64,000 bases of DNA from Blattamonas nauphoetae (GCA_033064195.1 JARBJD010000205.1:1-64000); one strand, 5' to 3'. Shown: positions 1-12,455, counted from the stretch's first letter. A program made the numbers and translations. Notes: generated by a model not told the origin, from the letters alone.

Positions 1-1081
1 CCGATATCGTCACTCTTTGTGCGTCTCTGGAATGGCTGAACATTCCAACTGGGTTTGAATCAGCTCTTGTCCTCCAACCAATTCTTGTGCAGTCCAACAC
101 ATGTCACACCTCCGGCCTCACCCTGATTTGTTGAGACTCATCACCTTCCAGTCGTTGTTTATACAGAGAGGTCTGCCTCTCAGAAACTTCTCAGTCTCGT
201 AGGAGAGTCACTCTCGTTAAGGTCTTTTATTCTCGTGATTTGCGTCCTCGGTTTTGTAACTTTCCTCTTCCATCATTTTATTTCAGACGCCAATACTTGA
301 TGATGTTTTATTTTTTTGTCAGAACCTTCCTCTCTGTACGATGATGCCTGTGTGCTGTTCTTCTTTTTCCTCATTCTTACAGCCTCTCAATTCCAATTCA
401 CAGTAATACTGTCATTGGAGGCTGTAAAGAATTGTGTTAATCAGCAATGCTGGGATTTTTAGACGTGATGGTGCGTTGGGGAGTGTTGGACATTGTGATT
501 CGAGCAGTGTCGGGTCCACGTTTCTGGAGGACTACGAAAACGGATTTGAGATTGGGATTCTGCTTCGATCGATTCGAATGTCCTGACCAACTCAGACTCT
601 TCCTCAGCATTCCTCCCTCCTGTCTCACGGAGGTTGGAGTGATGGAGGATGGCTGTTCTCTTCGAATACTTCGACTGACTCCACAGATTCATCGTCAGTG
701 TCTCTCAATTGAGTCACGAACTCCCGTCATCACCATACACATCTACAGTATTCACATCTGCCCCGTCAAATCCAGACTTTACAACCAGGCTGATGAATTG
801 TCTCAACAGAAACAGAGCCGGCAGCTGGGAACCAATCGGAGTTCACACCATCATCGAAGAATGTGCAGAATGTCATCGTGATAATCATATCGAGTGTGTT
901 CAATGCTGAGGATCCATCCACTTCCACCAACTCTCCTCTCACTTATCGAGAAGCGACGCGGAGCACCGATTCAGATTCATCACAAACCCCATTGCTCAAC
1001 AAACGATGATGGTGATTGTGGAATGAGTGAATCAAAATGAAGACAGTTTATCCCAAATTGTGTCCAGTTCCTTCAAGAATG
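1..1081. other. No supported gene; 3' flank of decayed SPRY paralogue at right edge
   Basis: Short open frames at 447-909 overlap on both strands and show no recognisable domain, so I do not call them. From about 970 to 1081 the sequence is clearly related to 22490-22620, the downstream flank of the SPRY gene at 22.6-23.9 kb. The duplication that made the two paralogues therefore included their 3' flanks. Confidence 0.5.
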
Positions 1082-2508
1082 TTACATGTGATTGTGTCTC
1101 TCCCCAAAACGTGATCTCAACCTGAGTCCCATGACTGTGGACATCAGATGGCGAGGAACGAGCGGGACAGGAATGTTAGTGAAGTGGTGTTGCTGTTGGA
1201 TACCGTCGACGAAGAAGTGAGTGTCTCTTCTCCAAATCAGCCTCCGCCGACCCACTCCTGCCCTTTCTGAAGAGGGAGGGTTCTGAGCAGGGGATCTACC
1301 AGCCGAGAAAATATCCATTGTTCGACATCAACGCTGCTTTTGGAGAATTATGCACCATTTTCTAAATCAGGAACTGTGGAGACTCGGCATCAATCACACC
1401 AAAGTCTGAAAGAAGGAAGATGATGGTGGAGAAGGGACAAACTGACTTGTCGAGTTTCAGTTTGATGGACATTCGATGAATGCCATTCCAGGCAGTTTTG
1501 TGAAGCAACCAGCATATCCATCTGCGTTGATTCGAGTGAGCTTCCATCCGTGCATTTGGTATTGATTTAAACTTACTGCGACGATGACATCAGATGCCAC
1601 AATTGGTTCTTTTTCTTGCCACTTCAGCCTTCAGCTGTTGGATTTCCTGTTTCAGCTCTCCAATCACTCGTTCATTCTCTTCTAGTTTCTGTGTCTTCAA
1701 CGCCAACTCCCGTCGCTACTCTCTCTTCAGAATCTGTACTTTCTCCATCTGGAGAGCCCACATCTGCCAATGAACTGACTGTTCTTCGACAAGAAGTTCT
1801 GCCAGCTCACCCTCCTTCTTGGCGCGCATGGCAAGGAGATGCTCGTATTGGTTGAGTTGCTGTTGTTTTGTCAGCTGCTCTTTCATTTCAGCGATGGTTC
1901 GATCCTTCGATTCCATCAGATCAAGTTGCGACGCCTCGACAATCGCGAAAGGACCTTCTTCAACAAACTTCAAAGAAGCGAAACATTTCTCAACATCTCT
2001 TAATGGAGGGAGAGAGGAGGGAGATTGGGAGAGTTGGGAGAGAGAAGAGTGGAGGAGTCGCTTGTTCGCGATTGAGTGTGGCAATCGAAGCACTCGTCCA
2101 GGATCGTCATCATTCGTTGAAGCAGCTGCGAAACAGCTCATTGTTTTGTTTTGTTGGTTGGGATTGGATGTGGGTTGTGAGGAGAGTGGGAATATGGAAC
2201 CATTGGAAAGAGTTGACTTTGTTTCTTGGATGGACAGACGAATCACTCAGCCATTCCAACACTGACTCCATTGTTAGATGATTCTGGGTAATAGAATGAT
2301 GAGGGATAGATAAAGATTGGAGCAATGATAAAGAGAAAAACACGACACAAACAATTTCATCGTTGTTCGCGGTTTTGAGATATTCTGAAGACGTCCAGTA
2401 GAGGAGAAGCAGGAAGAAAGAAAAACAATCACTTGTGAAGAAGAGGGAATCATCAAACCAATTGAGGCTGTGGGAGCATTTCACAAGTTCTTGATCCAAC
2501 CAAAACAA
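1082..2508 (-). pseudogene. Decayed paralogue of the SPRY/coiled-coil gene at 22.6-23.9 kb
   Basis: Reading leftwards on the minus strand, pieces match the better-preserved paralogue in order. The N-terminal helical part (ESVLEWLSDSSVHPRNKVNS) lies near 2250-2300. A charged coiled-coil stretch lies at about 1720-1950, a piece resembling GCFTKSVSKGIHRLTLK at about 1470-1510, and a SPRY-like end (FFVDGIQQQHHFTNIPVPLV) near 1170-1240. The pieces fall in different frames and the SPRY end is out of register, so the gene is broken in several places. The intron that precedes the SPRY part in the paralogue is recognisable here too: a GTCAGTTTG donor region and a pyrimidine-rich TTCTTTCAG acceptor. 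The protein's role is unknown; SPRY domains usually bind protein partners. Confidence 0.7.
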
Positions 2509-2763
2509 ATTGTTTCGTCATCGACAACGATCTAGGTCCCTTTACTGTGTGAAACCGTCCTCGTATTGTGTAGTCTTGTCATTGAGACCAAATCAACCAT
2601 TATTCGTTAATCAATTATCGGAACCGGCTTCAAACGAAAAGAGAAGAAAACGATGTAACTTTGATGAGATGAGAACAATCAATGAAATGAAACGAAAGTT
2701 GAACACAGAAATTGTCAGATCCGTCCATTTGTGAACACATCAGAAGAATGGGAGTGGACAACA
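2509..2763. other. Junction between SPRY relic and helical-repeat copy 1
   Basis: No gene is visible. From about 2620 rightwards the sequence matches the 3' flank of helical-repeat copy 2 (about 48465-48600). This marks the left edge of a duplicated unit that includes flank as well as gene. Confidence 0.5.
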
Positions 2764-5700
2764 TCAGTGCCTCAATACCACCTCACTTCGACCAAATTTG
2801 TGCCAAAGAACTGCATCAACCGTCTTGTGCTGTCTTTGGAGTGGCGAGAGTTGAAATCCATCTCCACAAAGATGGTCTCCAAAGCATCCTGCCACCCTTC
2901 CTCCAAAAGCGGTGAACCGTCTTTCGAATCGCCTTCTGATCGTCTTGTCCAATCGAAGCAAATCGTCCGCCGGAAACGATCAGATGGAACAGAGAGTCAC
3001 TGGCGACGAAATCGGGGTTGAGCAGATCATTCACAAGACGAGAGAAGAAGCCAGTTCTGCTGACACAGCGAGCAATCACACGCTCATCACACAATTTGAG
3101 GATGTCGACGAATGCTCTCTCGCGTCTCTGAGCTCTCGCATCTCGGAAAGGCGGGGTTGGATGAAGTGTGTGCCGAAAATGGTGAAGGAAGGAGAGATGA
3201 GTCGCTCTAGTTGTGGCTGCGGATGCCGAGCGGCGCAGATTCGAGCTTGAGGCAGACATCGGACGAGATAGTCGAGGAGGAGTTCGTTGGGTTGAGGGAA
3301 TCGGATGTGAGGGAGAGAGTGTTCTGGTTGAGCACTCGCATCAGAATCAATCCTGTCTCCAAATCCACATCATCCCACTCGTCCAATGTTGGTTCATGTT
3401 TGTCTGGGCGAGTGGAGAGGAGATTGTCGATCGGTGTCTGAGGTGAGCAGTTCACGTGGAAAGTGAGGAGGGACTCGAGTGCGTGGAAGTATTGTTCTGT
3501 TGATCTTCCAGCTGCTCTGAACAATTCGGGCAGATAGACTTGACTGAGAGCCTTTCTGTGGAACGCGAAAATCCGAAGGATGGTGTCGTCGTCCAACGGC
3601 GAGTCGCTGGCGAGCAGAGCAACAATTCTGTCCACAATGCTGATGATCTCATCGGATGTGTGACAAAGAACGAGTTCAGATGTGAGGATGAAGGGAGGAG
3701 ATGACGATGAGAGTTCTGATTCATCCATTTCCCGCCTCACCTCTTCGTGAAAATGCCGTGTCTGACGGTTTGTGGAAGGGAGGAAATACTCTTCCCTCAG
3801 AAAGTCAAGAATGACGTCTTGTCCCTGACTGTCCAGAGCGAACGGATGGAGCGAGAGATGGACGATGTAGTCCTTCGTCTGTTTGGAGAACGCGAGATGC
3901 AGTTCGTCCAGTTCGCTGTGAAGTTTCTCCATCAACGGCCATCTCCTCGCCCATCGCAAATATCGAATTCTTTTGAAACGATCATCCAACAATTTGATGA
4001 GAGTTGTGTGGAGTTTGGTGAATTCAAAAGTGAAGGGTTGTTTTGAGGGATCAACAGTATGGATGAATCTGGGGAACCATTCATTCCAAACGTGGATCCT
4101 GTCCGTCACACTGTCCAAGGTGGTGACGAATTTGCTGAATGCAGTGAGATAAGCAGCAGCGTGGTGTGGCTGGGATGGTATGAAGAGTGTCCACAGTGCC
4201 TGCGAGTCCAATTTCGACGAAGAGACAATTGTGTTGTGCTTTGTGAGACAGAAGGAGTCGTCAGACGAAAAGAATATCTTCAATAGAGACGGAAAACGAG
4301 AAATGAAGTCGGTCACTTCGTCGACTGCGAAATCCGAGATTTTGTTCCCTTCACTCACTCGACCAAGCAGAGATTCAAAAGCCGTGACCCAGGAGGGGAT
4401 GTCGCTTTCTTCAAGCCTGCCAGACCGAATAAAGTGCTCGACATTCCTTGCAGAGGCACTACCAAAAAGTGAATCAAGCTCATCCATCATTTTCTTTCGA
4501 ATCTCACCGAAGAAACGTTCAACGGTCGGCGACGAGGATTCACAGTGATTTTTGATGTTGGAAGGACTGAAGAGTCTCGTGTTCAACAGAAATGTGGAGC
4601 CAGAGCGATGATCAGGGAGAGAGACTGGTGAGTCTACGAGATATTGCAGATACGAGCAGAGTGATTGGTAAAAGGATTCAATGGCATCGGATGTTCTCGA
4701 AGTCTCTCCTAGACGGTATTTGATGTCCTCAGGTGATACAGAGTTGAAAAAGGTGTCCACGATCGATGTGAGATGTCGGTGGAATTCGATGGTTTTGTCG
4801 TTCAACGGAATTTCGTGTGGCTTCAGGACGAGAAAGAGTTTCGGCAACAATCCTGTTAATGCTATTTCAATCGTGAAGACCTTTGATGAGTTACGAAGAC
4901 CGACGTCGGCGAAAAAGATTGCAGCTGTTCGGAGTGTGTCAGATGGAAGCGAGAGAAGGTTGATCAACGACCATATCAACCTTGTTGTGCGGTGTTCCTC
5001 TTCAGGGAATATGGTCTCGAGGAGCTTGTTGTGGGGGCTTTCACGACGTTCAATGTGCATGCATGCATAGTTCAGGAAACGGATCGCATGATTCACTTCG
5101 GATTTGGACAGATTCAGGGCAGAATCAATCTGATCGAAGAGCGAGAGACACCCTTGCCGTAGATCTTCTATCGTGATCGAATCTTGTAAGATCAATCTCC
5201 AGTCGGACGGAACAGAGGTGGAAAGAGAGATCTCGCCATCCTCCAGGTGAGGTTGCTCCGACATTGTCTGAACATTGAGTCGTTTTCTTTTCATTTCGTA
5301 TTGAAGAAGTCGCTTTGAAAGCTGGATATATTGTCGATCACCGGTATTAATTGTGAATGCATCTGTTGTTGATGTGATTGAATCCGAATCAAGTGAGGAA
5401 TTGCCACTGATTTTCAGTCATTTTGGTAAATGGTAACAGGTCCCACATTTGTCATCAATGTGACGATCAAACTCTTGGATCTTCACGGAAATCTCTTATA
5501 TTGACCGTTTCATTCAGAACACGTATATCTGATCGAAAGACTCCACAATACGAACGATCGAATCCGTTGACACCTTATTTATCACATTTGTGTTGTGATC
5601 CCCATTCTTCGTTCTTGATGGATCAAGGTTGACGATACAAACAGGAGACCATCTCATCCTTTCTCTGAAGATTATTGATTCATGTTCCATTTCATTCTTA

Positions 5701-5973
5701 CTTGAAGATTTTTATGTCTAAATAGAATCGATTCAATGAAATGTGAAAAGATCGTCCCATTGATGACAATAGTGGGACCTGTTACCATTTCCCAAAATGA
5801 CTGTTGATGGATTCTGGAATCGTTGAATGAACGATTGGTTTGTTTAGCTTCGAAGATTGAACACGTTGTTTACGAGGAGTAAGTTGTGGTTGGCTGCACT
5901 CTGTCCCCAATCTCTTCATGGGAGGCATGTTTGATGGATCAATCCCCTTAATCCGTGCATTATCCCTGAACAA
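2764..5973 (-). pseudogene. Helical-repeat family copy 1, broken and carrying a MITE
   Basis: This is a copy of the roughly 900-residue family whose whole member is at 53046-55787. Its central part is one open frame (3207-5294) with family blocks such as SLFDQIDSALNLSKSEVNHA, LVLKPHEIPLND and LTSELVLCHT. The C-terminal part continues in another frame at about 2816-3259 (FVDILKLCDERVIARCVSRT), so there is a frameshift near 3260-3300. The N-terminal 60 residues lie at 5804-5973 and are separated from the rest by the 389-bp element at 5415-5803. The 5' flank out to about 6110 matches that of copy 2 (about 51485-51600). The sequence suggests stacked alpha-helices (ARM/HEAT-like). I do not recognise a function. 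Confidence 0.75.
5415..5803. mobile_element. MITE E, about 389 bp, inside helical-repeat copy 1
   Basis: The two ends are near-perfect inverted repeats of roughly 50 bp. The left end begins CAGTCATTTTGG and continues through GGTAACAGGTCCCAC, and the right end is the reverse complement. Comparison with copy 2 (about 51244-51310) shows that the family's N-terminal coding sequence resumes directly on either side, which dates the insertion after the family duplicated. I find no clean target-site duplication (flanks GATTTT and TTGATG). The superfamily is unassigned and there is no coding capacity. Confidence 0.75.
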
Positions 5974-6067
5974 GACGATTGGTCAAACCCTCGTTAATTT
6001 CTTATGAACAATCGCATCCTTTCTTGACAAATCCTGGGATCAGTCTTTCTATCCTCCGATCTCCAGT

Positions 6068-6529
6068 TCAGTGAAGATCTGCGATTCCTTCGTTTCTATC
6101 TCGGAATTGTCGAATTGGAGATCTTACCACTGATTTCGAACCCTTTGGTATCTTTAGATGAGATTCAGATTTGAACGTTCGCATTTTAACTGTCATTGTG
6201 CCATCCTCGCTCGAATCGAAGAAACTGCCAAGTTTGTTTCTTATCGAGGGACCTATCTTGGAAGGAAATCCTCGTCTGGCACTTCCTGTGGACAACTGGA
6301 TTCTTTTCAAGGACGCCATTATCACCCAGAAACCAATCCTCGCCAATCCATGGATCGGAAATTGTGTAAATCTCAATGAAATGATGCAAATAATATATGA
6401 GCGTGGAAAAAAATCAAATTTTACTGAATTCAGATTTAGTTGTTGAGTACACATAAGAAAGGTGAATTTATAGATTTCAAGCCTGATCGCGCATGAAATG
6501 GCCTTTCTAAGATCAGCACATTTTTGCAC
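6068..6529 (-). CDS. Hypothetical ORF of 153 residues, possibly a gene fragment
   Basis: The minus-strand frame encodes a basic, serine-rich C-terminal half (around SARRGFPSKIGPSIRNKLGS) after a less convincing N-terminus. I recognise no domain. It ends just upstream of the duplicated helical-repeat unit and could be the remnant of a gene cut by that duplication. The start is not fixed; an internal methionine (MASLKRIQLS) is as plausible as the first one. Confidence 0.25.
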   Translation of the reverse strand: MQKCADLRKAISCAIRLEIYKFTFLMCTQQLNLNSVKFDFFPRSYIICIISLRFTQFPIHGLARIGFWVIMASLKRIQLSTGSARRGFPSKIGPSIRNKLGSFFDSSEDGTMTVKMRTFKSESHLKIPKGSKSVVRSPIRQFRDRNEGIADLH

Positions 6530-6790
6530 ACTTTTTATTGCAAAACAAGTTCAAAGACAGGGAAAGGATGGAAAACAACAAAAAAAGAGGTCTCTATGTG
6601 AAACAATGGACAAAATACATCCATTAAAGAGAAAAATTGAAAAAACGTGAGATTTCAGAGTTGATCGTGACAACTTCTATGTTTTTATGAAATTGAAAAA
6701 AGTTCAGAAATGATGTATTTAGGGATGATAAACGAAGAAAGATAATTTTTTAGGAGAATTACTGCGTCAGTACGATTTTGTGACGCGAGG
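6500..6790. repeat. Diverged AT-rich repeat, second copy at about 35560-35790
   Basis: Both places share TTTTTGCACACTTTTTAT, followed by similar runs (ACAAGTT, AAAACAAC, ATACATC) in the same order. No inverted ends or coding frames are obvious. It could be an old non-coding mobile remnant. Confidence 0.4.
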
Positions 6791-6839
6791 ATTATTTCAT
6801 TGAGAACTACACAATTCAACCATCTCAAACTCCAATTTC

Positions 6840-7860
6840 CAAGCCCTTATCTCCACAGCAGATGACACTCTTCCATCCCAAAACGTTGATAAAGCATCTG
6901 ATCGTGAAGTTCTCATGAATGCCTCAACAATCACTCATCAGGATAGAACTCGGAGGGAGCCTCTCATTTGTGGGCTCCAAGCATCATCTCTTTGTTTGAA
7001 TGATGTGAAACTGTTTGGAGGATCAAGTGCAGTCCGTTTTTCAGAAACAGTTACTCGGATCCATGGCATCAAAACCAAGATCGTTTCATGCCGAATTCAG
7101 AAAACCACAACATCCGAACTCTGGCCAAATAGAGGATTTTTCTGTCTTTCACGCGACGCTGTGCACATCTAAATTTCCTCGACAGATATTTGTTCCTTGT
7201 CAGCTCACAACAGAGACGGACGCATCCTTATCACAAAAGTCCAGTCCACCATCATCCTGTGTGACTGTCACGTTGAACACACTTTAGAAGGCAAGTCTGG
7301 AGGCTTCATATTTGCTGCAACTGAAACGTGTGAGGTCTCACTCGACGTACTCACTGTCCAAAACCACCACCGACAAGAAAGCTGAAGTACTGCTGTATTT
7401 GGACAGTGTGAGATGGTTCACAGTAAAATCCGGTGAATTTAATGATTGCCACGCATCTCAACAACACTGTGTTGTCTTCTTTCACAACTCGGACAATACC
7501 ACAATCAAGTTCATCCATGACGTGTTCACAGTTGATAAGGCTGGTTCTGACATGGACCAGGATGTCCTGATTTCTTCCCAGTCTGCATCAACTTCTCGCG
7601 TGAACAGGAAGCACTTCACCGACTGCAGAAGAGGCAGCAAGCAAAACAAGGTCGCCCTTCTCCCGAAAGGTGTTCACGCTGAATGGACTAACATGGTCTG
7701 GCTGAAGGTCAAATGCATCGTCATTGGCGTCATTGTTGGTGTCTGTGTGTTCGTCGTTGTCAGTATCGTCCTATCCCGTGACTTCTGTTTATGAGGGGTT
7801 TGTGCTGCCTGTGGCTGTGGAAGGAAGAAGAACGATGCTTCCCACCAAATGCTCTCCACA
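6840..7860 (+). pseudogene. Decayed beta-helix surface-protein gene
   Basis: Successive plus-strand frames give pieces typical of the beta-helix surface family: SSLCLNDVKLFGGSSAVRFS near 6990, then a run of short beta-like stretches with Cys and Asn at about 7300-7650. A strongly hydrophobic segment (CIVIGVIVGVCVFVVVSIVL) lies at about 7710-7775, where the transmembrane helix would be. The pieces lie in at least two or three frames with stops between, and neither a signal peptide nor a cytoplasmic domain follows, so I read this as a dead copy. Confidence 0.55.
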
Positions 7861-8416
7861 CAGTGATCTGATTGTTCAAACCAAATCTTTATCAGACCGA
7901 AATAACTCTTGTATTCATTGATTCAATCACTTCTCAATTAGGAAGTCCTCCGGAGTTGAGAAATGATTGAAAAACGACGCGCTCTTTGTCTAAATGTTCG
8001 AGAAAACTGTATGAAGTCTCTGCGGTCCTCTTTCAGTGAGCCTGGCCTTGATCGTCCCATCAATACAAGCGCCTTTTCTCCGACCAAAAAAAGTCACTCC
8101 ACATGACAAATGCCTTCGAATTGAACGGCATCAATTGACACTCTGTCACTTTGAATGAATTCCGGAAAGAACGGGTGACTATGCAGTGGGTGGTCAGAAA
8201 GCAAGTGATATGGAGAAGAAAAGAAACAAAAAATCTGTCTCCTGAAGAGGCTATATTGTAGAGGAACTGAAAAAGATCCCAATGGGGAGTGTACGTGAGT
8301 GAAAATCTGAATTAACGGGATTAACAGAGATCAATGAACCATAAAGACATGGGCGGCAAGAAGAAGAAATCAGGGACCAAAGAGGTCGAATCAAAATGAT
8401 CACTCTCTTCCCAGCG
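7861..8416. other. Intergenic, nothing recognised
   Basis: No supported coding sequence, repeat or RNA is visible. It probably holds the 3' flank of the beta-helix gene that ends at 8417. Confidence 0.5.
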
Positions 8417-9633
8417 TTAGAACGAGAAGAGAAGACATACAACTAGCGGAACGAAAAGCGTGTGGAGTGAAAATGTGCCGACGCCCTGCATGTCATACTG
8501 GAGATAATTGTTCGCTGCAATAGTCACCCGAGCAAGCCACTTTCCAGCAGGCCATAAATCGGACGATTTCGCGCGGCCAACGAACCTGGTTGTGCCGTTT
8601 TCCTCGACGATTGGGATCGTTCGCCAAGTCGGATTTTTCGGCGGTTCATCAGCAAAATAAGGAGAGACAGTAAAGGTATTGCTGCCACATCGGTAGAAAT
8701 TGCGCCCTTCCACGATCAGGGTCACTGTAGTCGTGTCTCGGGAGCTTCCTCGCGTCGCCGAGAATGTGATGCTATCAAACGATGGTTCGGTTCGCGTTGG
8801 ATGGAATTCCACCAATTCCTTTGGATCTCCAGCGTAGGTCATCAAGGTAACTCCTCTTTCGTAAATTTCGAGATGGCCCGACAGATCTGCTCCACCATCA
8901 AAGTCATCGTCGCCCTTCTCGATGATGACTTGCCGCGGGTCTATCGACTCACTCAAAAGAAACATATTCCGATAAGGAGCATATGCACGATCACCTTCTG
9001 TTGTCGGCTGTGGCCACTGGTTGTTTCGGAATTTGAAAGTGTCGATCGTCAGAAGCACGCCAGGCTCGCCCTCAGGAGGATCAGTCCATGGGAGAGCGTT
9101 CCGAAGAGACACGCCTCCGATCCCGATCCCATCAAATGTTGTGTTGACGATATTGCATCTTGTGTTGGCGATTCTGACTCCAGCGGTTTGGCCATCCCAA
9201 ATACAGACTTGCATCGTTCGAGGGGGAAGTTCAACGTCAACTTCTGAGCTATAGTCGGCAATAATGCAATTTTTGAACTCGATATATGTGTAATCGACGC
9301 AGGCGATGATGTAAGTTGGCCACTCGTTGTCGACAACGTAATATGACCATATCTTGATGTAATTGAAGATTGCATCAATTGGACTTGTTGCATCGGAATT
9401 GAAGGTGATAATTCCAGATCCAAGAATCACACCATTGTCGTTGACTCCGTTGAACTCACATTTCATTCCACCCACGCGTGGGCCAATATTGACTGCTTTG
9501 TTTAGCTCAGTGTAATTAAACACTTGGAAATCATTTTCTTCTTCATAGGCTATGAGTGGGTTTTCACTTTTGATGAGATCTTCGAACAGACAGAGAGCAA
9601 AACAAGGATCACCCGCTGAACAGTCAGTACTGT
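8417..9633 (-). CDS. Beta-helix surface protein with likely GPI signal (5' end incomplete)
   Basis: This long minus-strand frame of about 400 residues resembles the other beta-helix proteins here. It opens with the family's cysteine motif (DCSAGDPCFALC), continues with many short beta-strand-like repeats rich in Asn, Ile and Val, and ends with a hydrophobic tail (LHTLFVPLVVCLLFSF) directly before the stop. A hydrophobic extreme C-terminus with no following charged residues is what a GPI-anchor signal looks like; a simple membrane anchor is the alternative. No signal peptide is encoded in this exon. A GTAAGT lies upstream at about 9712, with an AG near 9634, so the first exon probably lies further right but could not be fixed. 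No kinase domain is present. Confidence 0.65.
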
Positions 9634-9673
9634 TGACAGTTTGGCCAGTTTGATGGAGAAAAATTGTTTGCAA

Positions 9674-10222
9674 TGAAGAGTGGCAAGGAGAGCTTGTAAA
9701 AGCATGACTTACAGTGGGGCAAGAGTTTTACGTTGGTGAGAATTATGGAAAAACGAACTATGGGGCTTGGAGGATGAAAAGTTGTGGGTTCATTGATTGT
9801 GATTGCTAAAGGCTTCAAAACGTCCTGATTGGAAAAATCATCATAAAAGCGACTTGGCTATCCTTTCGGTTCCTGAATCATCACCACTTCGAAGTGATAA
9901 TGTGGATTCTATGCTCGAAGAGAGAAGAGAAAAGCGTTGACGATAAACTTTCAGGCACCTCATCATTCTTAAAGTCATCTCTGACCATGGAAATAAGAGA
10001 AACGAAGACTTGTGAGTCAGAATCAACTGAAACTGGATCTCTCCGTTTCCCTGTCAGGAAAGGATAAAATTCTGGATAAATCAAAAGTGAATGAGAATAT
10101 AATGATGTTTACCATCCGATGAGATCATCATTGTGGCGTAACCCGTCTCAAAAGGATGAACGATGCTCTGTAACTATTTGTTATGGTTTCGATCAACATT
10201 TGGTCATCTCATTCATTGCTAC
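9674..10222. other. Intergenic with a short ARM-like gene fragment on the minus strand
   Basis: A minus-strand piece at 9881-10084 (VDSDSQVFVSLISMVRDDFK) resembles the start of the ARM-like domain at 45.4 kb (SSPFVSLVAFIEGGNDLDDK). It has no start, no continuation and no full domain, so it is best seen as a gene fragment. Otherwise nothing is recognised. Confidence 0.35.
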
Positions 10223-11141
10223 ATGGAAATCAATTCACAATCAAGCCAACCCTATTCCTTCCCACCTTCAAACACCGTTGAAACTCCATTGTTTCTGACG
10301 ATTGAACCCGACAACGTCACCCCGATCGAACTTGCATCACGACTGTTCCTGTCCCTTGTTGATTTCATCAAGAAAGGCAACAATCTCGAAGACGTTCCCC
10401 ATTCATCATGCGTGTGCTCTTTTGGAGAGGATCACACCAGAATACACTTGTCCATTCAATGCCGACCGGTTTCCCTTCGATCTTGTTCCCACACCTGATG
10501 GATCATGTTCTAATTTCACAGAGTCGGTTGTGGTGATACTCACATCATCCAACGAGGCGCTTATTCGGGAAACATTGACACTTCTGCGCGAAATGATGAT
10601 GAAGAGTTCAGGATCAATATGGTTCGATTTTCTTACGACTGGGTTCTTTCGTCTTCTCCCCCAATCATTCTACGAACAGGAACTGCACCTTCTGCTCATA
10701 TCCAAATTAAAACTGATGGACCTTGTGATTCACTTCCTCGTCAGGATGAGACCTGATTCCTCTCACCAATTGTGTCGGAACAAACACATCTCGAAGGAAT
10801 TCTTCGATCAGCCTGTCCTCGACTTAATTTTTCATCCCATCCAACCATTCCTCGAGTTCATCTGCAAACATAGACGTCGTATCGAAGATCGTTTCGAATC
10901 CTACTTTTTTGACCAACTCCTTTCAAATCTTCTCGTTTCGTCGCCCTTTTTCGAGCAGATGACTCAGTTCGTGCTATCTTCTTCGGTCTTTTTGGCAATC
11001 ACAGACAGTATCACTTTCTTTGAGCCAGACTCACTCACAAAGTCATTCCTTGAGATGGGCCTGGATGGAATGAAATATTTGCAGGGACAATGTCCAACTG
11101 TGCAGAAACGGGGACAGCAGATTGTGACCAAATTGTGTTGA
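10223..11141 (+). pseudogene. ARM-like protein, frameshifted relative of the chimeric gene at 45.1 kb
   Basis: The protein aligns along its length with residues of the 45149-46518 gene: FPFDLVPTPDGSCSNFTESV against LLIELVPQPDRSCSGFVESM, and FFEQMTQFVLSSSVFLAITD against FSEEMTQLVVSSSFAVAYAD. The N-terminal 60 residues (from MEINSQSSQP) are in one frame and the rest in another, with the change at about 10395-10430. This is either a one-base frameshift or a very short intron I could not define. The frame stops (TGA) just before element A, where the relative has a further exon, so the C-terminus is also lost. Helical repeats are likely; the function is unknown. Confidence 0.6.
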
Positions 11142-11562
11142 ACATAAGGAGAAAAGTAGGCATGGCTGACCGGCACTGACCGGTCAGTTTTCATCGAAAA
11201 GTACTGACGGTCACTGACCGGAGAAATTTGGGAACCCATAATCCAGAGTTACCATTTCTCCGAAGGGGATTCGTACAAACTGCATTTCGCATCGAGAACG
11301 TGAGTATCCGTGATCTGTCTTCGGATATGCAACAAATGAATAATTTTCACATCAATTCATCTCTTGCTAACTTATTTTCGGACATTTTTACCAGTGACGA
11401 GTTCAAAAGGCAATTATGGGTTGCTCTTCGACTTTTTTTTGAAATCCAGAATTTTGGAGAGGATAGAAACACATTTTGAATGAAGTGGGAACGAGTTTGC
11501 GTTGCTTACGAAGTCGAGTTTCATGTGCTGAACGCTGCTTGAGTTGGCTGCAGCCTCCCAAT

Positions 11563-12400
11563 TCAGCTTGCGTGCGAACGAGCCATCGCGCTTCGTCCAA
11601 CAGCGTGTGACAAGCGAGTACACCCAGAGATCACGGCTGGCAGTCTCATCCTGTCGCCTCTTCCTGCTCCGCCGAAGATGAACAAACGTCCGCTGTGCTC
11701 GCAGAAGGAGAAGGATTCGCGTGCTGGTGGTTTGGGAGAGAGTGTTTGTGTGTGTGGGGTGGCATTTTTGGCCTCAAACGAGAGCAAGAAGAGATCGTTG
11801 AGGAGGACGTCGCCTTTCGTGACACCGTCGAACAGCCACATCTTCCCCAGTCCAGCAACGGTGCGATGGTTGGCACGGGGCGAGGGGATGTTGTCGATGC
11901 TTTGGGTGAGGAGTTTGTATTTGGGTGCGGCGGGTACGGACAGGTCGATGGAAAAGAGGTCGCCATCCACCATCACGTCCTCGACTCCTCCAAACACGAA
12001 GATATTCCACGTATCAGACGTATCGATTGTAACAGCAGCTGCGTATCGGCGGAGAATGGGATCTGCATCGGAATTCGGCGAGAGGCTGATGTTGTTTGTC
12101 CTTCTCATGTTAGCGTGCCGTATCGAGCGAAATGTGGAGATATTTTCAGAGTTTGACGCGGATACTTGTTGTGTGTTAGTGGGCACACAAATGGTGGTGC
12201 TTGTTGGATTAAGAGCAAGGACTACAATAGATTCGGTCATCTTGCCTTTCATCCCCACTTGGTGTACCAAATCCATAGCAGAGGAGGAGGAGCACACGAA
12301 TGAGGAGTACTCTGATAGGGGAGGGAGAGAATTGGACTCTTGTTTGGTGGGCGATGGATAGACGAAAGGCGTTGGTGTTGGGGAAGTTATCGTATGGTGA
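11563..12400 (-). pseudogene. Kelch-repeat gene fragment inside element A
   Basis: The minus-strand frame shows consecutive kelch-type blades. They read RRYAAAVTIDTSDTWNIFVF then GG and a DLFSIDLS strand, SPRANHRTVAGLGKMWLFDG with a DLFLLSF strand, and a third PPARESFSFCEHSGRLFIFG followed in another frame by DLWVYSL. The Gly-Gly pairs and the conserved Trp/Tyr spacing are those of kelch propellers. There is no start, fewer than the usual five to seven blades and at least one frame change, so it is a truncated piece of a host gene, not a working gene. It lies wholly between the ends of element A. Confidence 0.6.
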
Positions 12401-12455
12401 GTGTGAAACTGAAAATAGATTTTTTGTATGAAGTAGACGGTCCTCCCAACACATG

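Noticed and set aside
447-909. Overlapping open frames of 144 and 66 codons
   Set aside because: Frames of similar length exist on both strands, there is no domain or family match within the window, and the composition gives no reason to prefer one.
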